Shown here: piece by piece, positions 18,701 through 28,382 of the stretch
Layout of the letters: every line of letters begins with the position of its first letter
How positions within the stretch are numbered: the stretch's first letter is position 1
NCBI GenBank assembly: GCA_049999765.1
Contig: JBNGIQ010008842.1
Span: 1-40,261 of the forward strand
DNA: 40,261 nucleotides
Source: Phaeoceros laevis
Lineage: Eukaryota > Anthocerotophyta > Anthocerotopsida > Notothyladales
Direction: 5' to 3'
The notes under the pieces: generated by a model
What the model was told of the DNA's origin: nothing
Seen by the model: only the letters and a program-made list of their open reading frames with translations
Databases searched by the model: none
Translations under genes and position numbers: made by a program

Positions 18701-19493
18701 TTGCCTTGTTTACACATACAATCAGGCTTGTGATGAGTTTTTTTTCTCTGTTGGTGGTCTGGCTGGTACTGACGTGAGCTTGTTGTTGGGTCAGGAACTG
18801 GTTTCGTTTCGTTTTCCCTTCCATGCTTTTGTTGAGTGCTGCCTCAATCTTTGCTGTCCGGGGCATGAAGGCCCGAGGTCAGCTGGGAGAAGATTTTGGC
18901 AAGGTGTCCATCATGGAACAACCTCCTTCCAACACTATCCAGCAGATCGTGGCCTTAAAGGATGCTTTGTCGTCACTGGAACATTTTCTTCAGGACCTGA
19001 ACATAGCTCTTCTCAAGTTTCGCACACTGGGTATTTCTGGCCAGCTCCAGGTACAGAATCATGCATGCCCCTTCATGGTTCGTGTTCTGGGATCGTCTCT
19101 GCGCACGGTTTGTATGTGCACCTATCTGTGTCCCTTTTGCATAGCTAACAGTCTGCTGGGCTGTCGCAGGCAACGAATGTGGTAATTTTGGGCTTGGTTG
19201 GGATGAGTCTCGCCCTTCTGTTCGTGCCTTTCAGACTGCTGCTAGCCTTCTTCCTGCTGGACCAGTTCACGAGCGAGTTGGAGTTCCGAAGGGCCAGTGT
19301 GAAGAAAATGCTGAAACTAGTGAGGGACTGGTGGGCTACCATTCCAGCCTCTCCTGTCATCGTCCTGCCTCGTGCGAAGGACGAAGGGGGTACTCTGAGC
19401 CTGCCTCCACCCGAGGGAGATCGGTCTGCCACCACCCACAATGATGCTGTCATTCAGGCACTTCAGGGGTGGCTGGGTGAGGAGGGCTTGTAA
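15754..19493 (+). CDS. DUF639 family membrane protein, 12 exons
   Basis: Predicted 859 residues. Exons: 15754-15878, 15965-16025, 16092-16393, 16550-16697, 16858-16950, 17039-17199, 17295-17472, 17562-17698, 17808-18489, 18577-18689, 18795-19050, 19170-19493; every junction preserves frame. Plant DUF639 landmarks appear in order: NLIEFCCFRYL, FTTMLAWQRPY, EEAFVRIAPAIAG, WPGRLTLTDRALYFE, GPFGAGLFDSAI, then two hydrophobic segments (RNWFRFVFPSMLLLSAAS and ILGLVGMSLALLFVPF) and WWATIPASPVIVLP near the end. The biochemical function of the family is not established; the C-terminal hydrophobic hairpins imply a membrane protein. The ATG at 15754 has an ideal context (agaATGG) after an in-frame stop. 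Intron 3 uses a GC donor (ag/gcaagt at 16394). Residues 1-135 precede the part I recognise and may be lineage-specific. The first two introns are only 86 and 66 bp. Confidence 0.85.
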
Positions 19494-19762
19494 GATAGAC
19501 CGGGGCTGCGCATTGTCTACTACTACTACTGTACATCCTACTAATACTACTGTACATTTAGACGTGCTATACAGGATGTCGGCTAGGTGCAGCTGGCTGA
19601 AGCGGACTCTTCCACGGCCAACTGTTTTTGGAATAGACTGCACTAGTATGTAGTCAGTCGTGCAGAAGAGTCATCGAGTTCCCCGGCTCTGGAAGGAACT
19701 TTATTATAAGCACTTTCCAGTCGGACTAGAGTTCAGCCGGACTGGAGTCTGGACCTAGTATA

Positions 19763-20378
19763 CAGTCGACCCTCTTTATTTGTCCCCTCTTTAAGTGAAA
19801 TTCCTCTATATTTGTTATATTTGTTACCGGGCTGGCTACTCCGCATTAGGGAACATTTGGTAACTGTTATTTGTTATTTGTTACTGAAGTTCAAAACCCT
19901 TATGTAGAAATATGCCCCCTCTAAATATTACTATATATAATTATAAGGGGAATAACTAGTGGACGGGCATAACTACTAAAATATTGTCCAAAGGCCAGGC
20001 GCTTGAAGGTAGAACAGAAGGCTCAAGCTTCTCGGACAATTGGAACATGGCAAGCTCGGTAGAACAGAGGGCTCAAGCTTCTCGGACAATTGGAACATGG
20101 CAAGCTCGGTAGAATAGAACGCTCAAGCTTTTCTGACAATTGCTGACAATTGGAACCAGGTGTGGAGCTTCATCATTTGAAGTCTGCATGGCAAGCTCGT
20201 ATCACATAGTATTTTACGACTATATAGGCCGCTAATCGACTAATTACTGCATTAATATGTACTCAATTATTTAAATAATTAAATAAATTTTAAGCGTCAT
20301 TATCTCTACTTGTTACACCTCTCTAAGTGTTGTTGATTTCCCTACTCCCTAGGGGTAACAAATAAACAGGGTCGACTA
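19763..20378. mobile_element. Tc1/mariner- or pogo-like MITE with TA target duplication
   Basis: The left end reads ta then cagtcgaccctctttatttg. The right end in reverse complement reads ta then tagtcgaccctgtttatttg, so 18 of the 20 terminal bases are inverted-repeat and TA flanks both sides (761-762 and 379-380 of the respective kilobases). CAGT-type ends with tttatttgt and a TA duplication fit pogo/Tigger-like members of the Tc1/mariner superfamily. The 616-bp AT-rich interior has no coding capacity and carries a 50-bp tandem repeat, so it is non-autonomous. Confidence 0.8.
20011..20160 (+). repeat. 50-bp tandem repeat inside the MITE
   Basis: Units begin agaacagaaggctcaagctt at 20011, with near-identical copies at 20061 and a more diverged one at 20111 in which the segment ctgacaattg is locally doubled. 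Period is exactly 50 bp for the first two. Confidence 0.9.
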
Positions 20379-20768
20379 TAAACTGTTACTACTTTTCAAG
20401 ATGAGGTATTAGATATCTTCTGCTACAGTCGAAGAACGCTCGACTCCAAACGCGTAAAGAACGTTGATAAGGCCGTGCAGTGGGGCCCACGCGTTCTCTC
20501 TCTCTCCCCCTTGCGGCTACCGGCGGCGTTGTCACCGGCAACCAGTATGTGCATGAGCCCGCCCATGCGACAGTATGTGCATGCGCCGGCCCATCAGCAT
20601 GCCTGCCGCATTTGCGAGGCGTTGAGTGAGCCCCATGGGTGGAGCGACTCAACGACTGATGACTTTGATAAGTAGCCACTTTGCACTTGGATATTGTTGT
20701 TTGCGGTGCTGGACAGTTGGTACTATAGACTATAGTACTGTACTTTGGGGAGCAGTTTGTGAGTTTGC
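20379..20768. other. Short unassigned spacer
   Basis: Lies between the MITE and the foldback element. It contains gcatgagcccgcccatgcg-like words that recur around 20545-20600, but no coding region I can support. Confidence 0.3.
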
Positions 20769-21640
20769 GCAGCGCCTAAGCGACACCAGGTTTTCACACC
20801 AGGTTGCTCGCGGCCGTGCCTCGGGGGGCGTGCCTGGGTACTGCGCTGCCCGCCCGGCCTGCCCCCTCTCGGCGCCGGGAAGCGCCCTCCCTTCGCCGGG
20901 CTCCACCGGCTCCCTCTCCCGTCACCGCCAACGGGTTGCAACAGCGCCCCAAAATAAAAGTAGCTGTTGGAAGCGGACCGTGCCCTAAAGGAGTCACTAG
21001 GAGCGCGTTGAGAGCAGGCCCATGGCCGCATGCCCACAGGCCCCCATACCCCATGCCCATGCGCCTCCATGCACCACCCCCATGCGCCTACCTTAGGTCG
21101 TCATGCGCCCCTTGCGCCACGCCCTTCGGCGCCTCCATGCAGAGTGGCGCATGCCACCGCGACCCTTACGAAAAAACCGCAAGGAGACCGCAAGAGGTAT
21201 GAAACAAAAAATCCCCCATCCGAGAGCTGATCCGGGCCCGGGGTGCTCAACTCCGTAATTCTGATCTCCCAGACCTATCCAGCCAGCCTTCCCTCCCGTC
21301 TCTATAATATCGGTTTCTTTGGTCCTTAAACCCTTTGTCCGTGGCTCGCGGCACAGGCCATGGGCATGCGGGCATGGGGGTGCATGGGGCATGCGGGCAT
21401 GGGGGCATGGAGCTGCGGGCATGGAGCTGCTCACGGCCCCGCCCTGTTGGCGGTGACGGGCTGTTGCAACCCGTTGGCGGTGACGGGAGAGGGAGCCGGT
21501 GGAGCCCGGCGAAGGGAGGGCGCTTCCCGGCGCCGGTGAAGGGAGGGGAGAGAGAGGGGGCAGGCCGGGCGGGCAGCGCCGTACCCAGGCACGCCCCCCG
21601 AGGCACGGCCCCGAGCAACCTGGTGTCGCTTATGCGCTGC
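20769..21640. repeat. GC-rich foldback: ~178-bp inverted arms around a ~515-bp centre
   Basis: Left arm 20769-20945 and right arm 21461-21640 are inverted copies. From the outside in, both contain gcagcgc, taagcgacaccaggtt, gtgcctcggggggcgtgcc, gcccgcccggcctgccccct, gcgccgggaagcgccctccc and caccgccaacgggttgcaac. Differences: a 14-bp local duplication in the left arm (acaccaggtt twice), and in the right arm a ~22-bp extra segment plus a second copy of the gtcaccgccaac word. The centre contains many catgcccatgcg / gcatgggggcatgg words, also inverted relative to one another. It could be a foldback transposon or an inverted segmental duplication; I found no clear target duplication. Confidence 0.8.
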
Positions 21641-22195
21641 GGTGAGCTTGTGAGCTCGGTTTGCGGGCAGGAGGGGCCTGGAGGGCCTCTTTCCTGTAGT
21701 GGATAGCACGTGAACGTAGCATTCCGCGAGTGCAGACTTGCCAAGCGTCGCAGCCTGAACGGAACACCTGGGAGCCCCTTCTTGGTTGTGGCGACGCAGT
21801 CAAACGCACATCACGTAGGTAAAATGGCTGAATAGAAGTGAGGGGAATGTGTCAGGTTATCATAGGCAGTTTAATGTCTACGGAGGTACGTTCACTCGCT
21901 GAAAGGCTGACGCGGTCATCACGCGGTGGCAACAGCTCAACTGAGTGAGTGGCATCCCGTCCAGGCCTCCGACCCGGCGCGGCACCAGTCAGCCGGCAGC
22001 GGCATCGAGCCCCCCCCCTCTCAATGCGCATTCCCGGAGGAGTCCCGGGCGGCGGCGGCGGCAGCAGGGAATGCGACGAGCCGGACTGGGGCTGGGAAGC
22101 GCAAGAAGGCCTGGAGTGCTCATCAAGAAAGGGGAAGAAGCAGGCAGCAGCAGCAGGCGGGCATGGGGGGATGGTGGTGGTGAGGTGGAGGCGAA
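21641..22195. other. Upstream region of the inositol 5-phosphatase gene
   Basis: GC-rich and purine-rich toward the gene (gaggtggaggcgaaatgg just before the start). No gene seen. Likely promoter and 5' UTR. Confidence 0.4.
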
Positions 22196-24244
22196 ATGGA
22201 GGGAAATGACATGGGGTGCGGGGCCAGCGTCGGCGCCTTGGGAGGAAGGGCACAGCCCCCTTCCGGGCCCTGCCGGGTGATTGTGCACATCCTGGCGGCC
22301 AAGGCGCTCAAGAGGAAGGAGGGCGGGGCGGAGGTGCGGGATCCGGTGTTCAAGCTGCGGCTGGAGCAGACGGTGCGCAAGTCCCGGGCGTGCAAGGATG
22401 GCATGGTGGTGGCGGAGGATGGCGTGGTTGAGGTGAACCAGAGCTTCAGCTTCCAGGTCAAGGATCCAGCGCGGGCTTCCCTGACGGTGCAGGTGCTGGC
22501 CAAGGGCAGGCTGGGGATGGAGGACTCTTTAGGGCGCACCCGCACCATCTCCGTGAGCGAGCTGCTGCTTCCGCCGGAAGCAGCAGCAGTAAGGGGAGAC
22601 TCTGAGGTGGAGGATCATGGACTTCGGTGGTACCGGCTGCTTACCAAGGACGGCAGCCGCGCCATGCCCGGGCAGCTGCAGATGCACATAGTGGCGGCTG
22701 TGGCGGAGCCGGAGCAGCGGGTGTCGGCCCTGGTGGGAACCTGGAACGTCGGGAATACGAGGCCTCCGGATGACCTATCCCCCTGGCTCCCCCTCTCCCC
22801 GCAGCACGAGATCGTTGCCGTGGGGAGCCAGGAGTGCGAGTACTCCCCCTCCGGCCGGCAAGGTATGGGGGCCTGGGACTGCGGCGCCGACTGGGTGGAG
22901 CGGCTGGGATCGCACCTAGGGCGCTCCAGGTACCGCCTGGTGCAGGCAGTTTCCCGCGGCCAGATGCGGCTTGCGGTGTTTGTGCGGGAGGACGCTGCCC
23001 GCGCGGTGACGGATGTGCACACCTCCACAGAGGCTACGGGCGTAGGGCACGTCGTGGCCAACAAGGGCGGGGTTTGCATCTGCCTCAAGTTCTGGGACAC
23101 CGGATTGTGCTTCGTCAACAGCCATTTTGCGGCTCACGTCGGGCATTGCGAGGCGCGCAACAGCAATTTCAGGGAGATCACGGGTCAGATGCGGGTGGGA
23201 ATCCCCGGGGTGGACATCCTCAACCAGTTCCACCACGTCTTCTGGATGGGAGACCTCAACTACAGACTGGCCATGGCTGCGGAGGGGCACGCAAATGGAG
23301 GAGGCAGTGACGAGTGGAGGCGGGTGGTGGGGAAGGTGCGGGCTGGAGATCTGCAGGAGCTGCTCACCAGGGACGAGCTGCGGCGGGAGCGGGACGCGTC
23401 CCGCGTCTTCCACGGCTTCAAGGAGGGGGACATCTGCTTTGCCCCGACCTTCAAGCTGCGCAAGGGCACGGTGGCCTCCTACCACACCAAGCGGGTGCCC
23501 GCCTGGTGCGACCGCATCCTGTGGAAGGACCTGCCCGGTTGCCCCGCGGTTGAGCTGCTCTCCTACACCTCGGCCCCGGAGATCACCACCAGCGACCACA
23601 AGCCCGTGGCCGCCACCTTCTCCTTCACCGCGCGGTCGCTCCCTACCTCCGCCTCCTCCGGCAATGTGAGCAGCAGCGCCAGCAACAGCAACCCTAGCGC
23701 GGCCATGGCCAGCGCTTGTGAGGAGCGGTGGAACATCCGGTTCAGGTCACTGCGGGCGAGGGAGCTACGCTCTGGGGACATCAACGGCCTCTCCGACCCC
23801 TACGTCTCCTTCGTGGGGCCGATGCTGTTGCAGGAGGTGCACTCCAAGGTGAAGCCGCAGACGCTCAACCCGGTGTGGGAGCCGGCGCACGATCTGCCGC
23901 CGCTGGTGCTCACCGTGCTGCCTCTGGAGCGGTTACGCATGGAGTACCTGACGGTGCGGGTCATGGACCGCGACTACGCCTCCTCGGATGATTACCTGGC
24001 GAACGGGGTCATCCCGCTGGCGTGCCTCGTGGACGCCTTCGACCGCGACGAGGTGGCCTCCTTCCAGGTGGAGCTCACCTACCACGGCCTGCCGGCCGGC
24101 ACACTGGAAGGCAGCATGCAGCTCACCTACGAGAAGAGCCAGACCAAGAAAAAGACGCGGATGAGGGCCGACATCATAGATCGCACGCTGGTCATCCGCG
24201 ACAGCATCGTCGAGAGGATGGTGTCAAGGCGTCACGTCACTTGA
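22196..24244 (+). CDS. Inositol polyphosphate 5-phosphatase flanked by two C2 domains
   Basis: Intronless, 682 residues. Residues ~26-165 resemble a C2 domain. ~177-478 is the IPPc catalytic domain with TWNVGN, SQECEY, FVNSHFAAHVGHCEARN, WMGDLNYRL, FAPTFK, PAWCDRIL and SDHKPV, so all catalytic motifs of Mg-dependent inositol 5-phosphatases are present. ~511-650 is a second C2 domain (ARELRSGDINGLSDPYV, KPQTLNPVWE, DRDYASSDDYLA). It should remove the 5-phosphate from soluble inositol phosphates and/or phosphoinositides at membranes. Met 6 (22211) starts MGCGASVG, a classic N-myristoylation plus palmitoylation signal; starting at Met 1 would mask it. Both ATGs have good contexts. The gene is very GC-rich and lacks introns, unlike most neighbours, which suggests retroposition or a GC-biased island. 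Confidence 0.93.
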   Translation: MEGNDMGCGASVGALGGRAQPPSGPCRVIVHILAAKALKRKEGGAEVRDPVFKLRLEQTVRKSRACKDGMVVAEDGVVEVNQSFSFQVKDPARASLTVQVLAKGRLGMEDSLGRTRTISVSELLLPPEAAAVRGDSEVEDHGLRWYRLLTKDGSRAMPGQLQMHIVAAVAEPEQRVSALVGTWNVGNTRPPDDLSPWLPLSPQHEIVAVGSQECEYSPSGRQGMGAWDCGADWVERLGSHLGRSRYRLVQAVSRGQMRLAVFVREDAARAVTDVHTSTEATGVGHVVANKGGVCICLKFWDTGLCFVNSHFAAHVGHCEARNSNFREITGQMRVGIPGVDILNQFHHVFWMGDLNYRLAMAAEGHANGGGSDEWRRVVGKVRAGDLQELLTRDELRRERDASRVFHGFKEGDICFAPTFKLRKGTVASYHTKRVPAWCDRILWKDLPGCPAVELLSYTSAPEITTSDHKPVAATFSFTARSLPTSASSGNVSSSASNSNPSAAMASACEERWNIRFRSLRARELRSGDINGLSDPYVSFVGPMLLQEVHSKVKPQTLNPVWEPAHDLPPLVLTVLPLERLRMEYLTVRVMDRDYASSDDYLANGVIPLACLVDAFDRDEVASFQVELTYHGLPAGTLEGSMQLTYEKSQTKKKTRMRADIIDRTLVIRDSIVERMVSRRHVT

Positions 24245-24762
24245 TTGCCAACGGTGCTCCGGGCGGGCCGGCCGGCCATGCCACTACTTCGTGTAAGCAA
24301 ATGTGGCATGTTGTATTTTAGATCATCATTCTTTCTTCGTAGCTTCAGTCAGACGAAAAACGAGGTCTGTCCATTCCGTTTCATCTTTTCTACCTCCAGG
24401 AGGTCTCATTTCTGTGTGCCACGCAAACTGCTTGTTGGCTGTGGGTTCTAACCCATTTCGAAAAATGCATAAGCCTGCGGTTTGTTCCTCTGACCACATG
24501 GCTGTATTCTTCCCACTCTTCTTTGAAGCTCGTGCTTCATGGACAAGCAGTGGAACCCTTTCGCCCTTCAATGTGATAATGATGAAACGCAAAAAGCAAC
24601 GTGCTTGGGAAAGATTGAGTCTTCACGCATGTCACAGGTATGTTCTCACCTCACTCTTGACGGGTAGTAATGCCACTTGGTTCCCAAATTCTTTATACTG
24701 TACCTTCATGTGGTGCCAACAATTGAACCTAGGTATATTCTCCCGCCGGCTGTGTGTGCCTT
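24245..24762. other. Convergent intergenic region with a partial HSA32 end duplicate
   Basis: 3' flanks of the phosphatase gene and the HSA32-like gene meet here. On the minus strand, 24651-24694 resembles the terminal HSA32 coding sequence at 24763-24818: both read gaatttgg(g)gaaccaagt, then a cact/cattactacc segment, then a Lys-Glu-stop-like end (aagagtaa / aagagtga). The copy lacks ~10 bp and lies about 111 bp downstream. Confidence 0.5.
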
Positions 24763-26137
24763 TTACTCTTTGTAGGTAGTGATGCGACCCCATGTGGACT
24801 TGGTTCCCCAAATTCCAGATCGCAGACACTCCAGCTGCACAATTTGAGAATGGTCTACGAACAGGTTGACCTGCACACAGCTACCATTGGTTAACTTACG
24901 CACTAGCTGCCAATCAGTCTGGCACAACTTCCACACCGATAAAAAAAGGAGGCTGACAAGTCTTGAAAGCTCACATGAGGCCCGTAATTTTTGATGTACC
25001 ACTCAAACACTTTCGGATCGGCAGCCTCAAACATGGTCTTCTCAAGGCCCAGTCTCTCAATTATCTTAGCAACCACATCCGTGCGCCATGTGCTCACGTT
25101 CTCAGTAATGCCTTCGGACTCTATCATGATCATATCCGCTCCAACGTCCAAGCATCTCTGTGCTCGGCTTATCACCCATTCTGCATCTCGTGTCCCTGTG
25201 AAGTCACGCAGCACAGAGACCCACGCCAGGTGCCAAACGTCATCTATGCAATTTCTCAAAATCGCACTCTGTCTATCAGATTCTTGAAAATAGTGCAGCT
25301 GTTGGTTAACAGGTTGCCAAATTTGCAAGCAGTACCTTCAGCGGCCAGCTCTGCCTCTGATGTGTCACCTCCTGCTCCAAACTGAATGCCAAGCTCAGGC
25401 TTGGCTTTCAGTCCAGCACTCTTCACTGTCTTGATGAGGTGCAAAAGATCCTGCTCAGGAAGGCTTATGAAACCGGTGCTCAGCTCGATGATGTCAAATC
25501 CAAGGTCTTTGCACTCCTGCAATCAAGTTCCAATACAAACCTGTCAAAATGTTGCCGGGGGAGTCCTCAGGTGTCACTGGCCGAGCGACATCTGATGACG
25601 ACATGCACATAGACTAAAAATTAAGAAAAGAATGGTCTACAGATAGGAGGGAGGCATGCTAATTACTTCCACATACTGCTTGAAGTAGCCTCGTCCTTTC
25701 GTCAGCACATACTCAGCCCAGCCTCCAGTGCTAACATACACCCCATGCTGGTGAGCTTGATCATTGATCCGCTTTACAACATCCCTCGGCATCAGACTGA
25801 ACGAGCCTCCGGCAAACTTGAGACCGTCCACATAGTGTCCCATTGTGTCAAGTATGTCCTGATTCAACAGATCAACAACAGAAAAACTAGGTTGTGCAGA
25901 TCGCAATTCCTGATCACAGCACTGAAAAAATCCCTAGGAAGTTCTTCTTGCAAATTTTGTGACCAGGACATCCTGTCACTGGCAAGTCCAGCAATTTGCA
26001 CAGTGACTGACCTGAAAATAGTGGGGTCCCATGACGGTGTAGTAAGGTCCCCGAATTTCAGTGAGTCCATATGAACGCGGCTTGTCCGGTCTCTCATTCA
26101 CGTCGATGAAACTGCAGCACCGCGTTCGGCTTGACAT
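24763..26137 (-). CDS. HSA32: HSA32-like protein (phosphosulfolactate synthase/ComA family), 5 exons
   Basis: Predicted 275 residues. Exons on the minus strand: 26137-26012, 25858-25667, 25516-25336, 25195-24975, 24870-24763; all phases agree. The fold is a ComA-type TIM barrel: YGLTEIRGPYYTVMGP, VDGLKFAGGSFSLMP, VYVSTGGWAEYVL, DIIELSTGFISLP, GADMIMIESEGI, RLGLEKTMFEA, and VNLFVDHSQIVQLECLR in the last exon. In archaea ComA makes phosphosulfolactate for coenzyme M. In plants HSA32 is needed for long-term acquired thermotolerance and its catalytic activity is not settled. The start Met (MSSRTRCC) is the ATG nearest the conserved region; an upstream in-frame ATG at 26170 is possible. I saw no clear heat-shock-element array in the ~200 bp upstream. 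It lies tail-to-tail with the phosphatase gene. Confidence 0.93.
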
Positions 26138-26595
26138 GGTTTGGCAACTTCGAAACCTAAGCTTGCACAATCAGGTGCACGACAGAGAAAAATGCTCCTC
26201 CAAGGAAGCAATTTCATGCCAATCCAAGCCAATTTTCCCGCAACATGTACAGGCACCTAGATCGGCGAATTTGAAGGCCATCCAGCTGAAATCCCTGTCA
26301 TGATTGTGCACTTGTAGCTCCAGCGGCGTTACTTTCTAGCTAAAGCCGGTCGCCGGTCAGCCTGATCCACACTGCTAGGTGCGGTAGTCAAAAATTGAAA
26401 CGTGCCTGACACTTACAATCTTGCATGCAGGGGCCCGTCTTGCCTGTCTTCCACCTTGTGCTAATCCGGCTCCCTGCTGTGCCAACTCCAAGTGACGTGG
26501 ACGTCTTTGCAATTTGCGGCTGTAAATTAATCAAAATAGTCTGTGCGAGACAGTTGTAACTTATACTGGCTAATGGTGACGTTGACAGGGCAGGG
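26138..26595. other. Spacer between HSA32-like and ZCCHC9-like genes
   Basis: Both neighbours are on the minus strand, so this holds the 3' flank of the zinc-knuckle gene and the promoter of the HSA32-like gene. The words ttgcatgcagg and ccaatccaagccaatt occur, but there is no motif I can assign with confidence. Confidence 0.4.
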
Positions 26596-28040
26596 TCAAA
26601 ATGTCACCACTCTACTCTTCTTGCTCGACGTTGCAACGGTTGCTGCTCTACTCGGCTTCTTGGAAGCCTGAGAGGGTTTGTTCGTGGTTCCAACTCTGCT
26701 CACATCGTTTTCCTGGTCACTACTGAAGTCTAGCTTTCTAATGGCGTCGTCTCCACCTTCCACAAAATCGTCTTCTAGGTCGTCACCACTTCTAAATACA
26801 GTCCTCTTTCCTCCATTGGATAAGACTGCTCCTGCCGCATCTGCAGCCAGAAACAGTGAACACATCAGAAATCCCTGGAACTAATTAGCCGTGTCAATCC
26901 ATCCATTCACTGACGGGTCCCGCTTACCAATTTTCAGCTTGGTTCTCCCTGAGGCTGCCTTGGCTTTCTCTTTGTTGGGACAATCTTTAGCCAAATGAGA
27001 GACTTCTCCGCAGATCTTACAGGAACCACCCTGAGCATCGAACAGAGTTTGAGAATGCAACAGAACAAGACGACAGCCCTAGAGCCCTTCGTAGCGCTAT
27101 GATCCTCATGGAAAAGCATGACTATAGGTTGAAGGCTACCGACTAGATCTGCCTTGTCCAGTGTGCTGGAATTACCTTGGGATAAATGCCATGTGGATTG
27201 GAAGGGCAATTTTTGCTTAGATGACCAGATTGCTTGCACAAGAAGCACTCTGCAAAGGAGGTCCCCCCTGCAAAAAGAGATGACACAGTGGGTCAGCGAT
27301 CCCTCTTTCTCAGAACTATCACCTCCCTTCTCAGTGCAAAATAAGTAGACTGTGTTTACCATCCTTGAGTGGTTGCTTGCACTCAGCAAGCCGATGACCT
27401 TTGTCCCCACAATTATAGCACAGCTTGGATTCCAGGGAGACCTCCGTTGGGCAGTTCTTCAAAGTGTGACCCCACTGCCTGCATTGTAGGCACATCTGGA
27501 AAAAAGGCACAACCACAGGTTAAGGGTGCAACCAGCCTAACCTCTATTCATTGTGGTCCTACGGAATCCTGGAACCCAGGGAGGCACGGGTGAAAAAGTA
27601 TCCAAACAAACCTTCTTCCGATCCTGCGCAACTTTCTCAGGACAGTCTTTCGCGATGTGGTCCTTGGAATGGCATATAAAGCAGCCATCACCTGGCTTTT
27701 TGCCAGGTACCCGAAGAGGATGCCTTTTCTTCACCTTCTCCCGCTTCACCTCCTTCTCATCAGTAGCTACGTTCGCCTCACCATAGCTAGCACTAGCTGG
27801 CTCTTCTTCAGGCTGCTCAGATTCATCCTTGCTGCCCTTGGCATCCTCCCTGACGAGAAGCCTCTTTTTCGAGGAAGTTGAGCAGTCGTCAGCTCGTTTT
27901 CGCTTCTTCGCCGCCTTCTTCTGGACATCCACAGAGCCCTGGTTACCTTCGACCTTGCTTCTGTTTGGACGATCCTCAGGTGCACCAGGGTGTAGTTCCC
28001 TGAAGCGCTTGTGGGCCTGCCTCTGCCGCTTGTTTGCCAT
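26596..28040 (-). CDS. ZCCHC9: Zinc-knuckle (CCHC) protein, ZCCHC9-like, 5 exons
   Basis: Predicted 334 residues. Exons on the minus strand: 28040-27612, 27495-27360, 27267-27176, 27030-26928, 26840-26596; all phases agree. A Lys/Arg-rich N-terminus with likely nuclear/nucleolar signals (AAKKRKRADD, KKRHPLRVPGKK) is followed by five CCHC knuckles of the C-x2-C-x4-H-x4-C form: CFICHSKDHIAKDC, CLQCRQWGHTLKNC, CYNCGDKGHRLAEC, CFLCKQSGHLSKNC and CKICGEVSHLAKDC. The acidic/Ser-Lys tail is unstructured. The spacing, with NPHGIYPKGG between the last two knuckles, matches ZCCHC9, a nucleolar RNA-binding protein implicated in ribosome biogenesis. The start at 28040 (MANKRQRQAHKRFREL) follows an in-frame upstream ATG at 28097 that I judged less natural. 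Confidence 0.93.
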
Positions 28041-28382
28041 GACACAACGTCGGCACTGGCCAGCCAGCAGGCGTGACCTAATCTCTGACAGACACAATCC
28101 GCGTCCGTTTTACCACACCGAAACTCACGAGGTTCGAGAGATTAGACCATTGCAACGCAGCTCGACGAATCCTCAGGAGCTTCAGCCTGTCGAGGCAGGA
28201 TTTGCAGTCTCAGGAGTCAGGAGTGGTGCTAGAATATTGATGAGTGTCTATTTTCCGGCAAACGTTATTATGAATGAACTGGGTTATTTGGAGGCCCTAC
28301 GTGAAGTATTGGCGTACACGGTAATCTTACACCAAATAGTTTTACATGATCATCATCGTCACAGCAAATCTACATAGTCTAC
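28041..28382. other. Spacer between zinc-knuckle and SOUL genes
   Basis: Both flanking genes are on the minus strand, so this is the 3' flank of the SOUL gene and promoter of the zinc-knuckle gene. No separate feature recognised. Confidence 0.4.

Noticed and set aside
20804-21202. Pro/Arg/Ala-rich open frames across 20800-21740
   Set aside because: They lie in the GC-rich foldback and arise on both strands from the inverted arms; no protein features.
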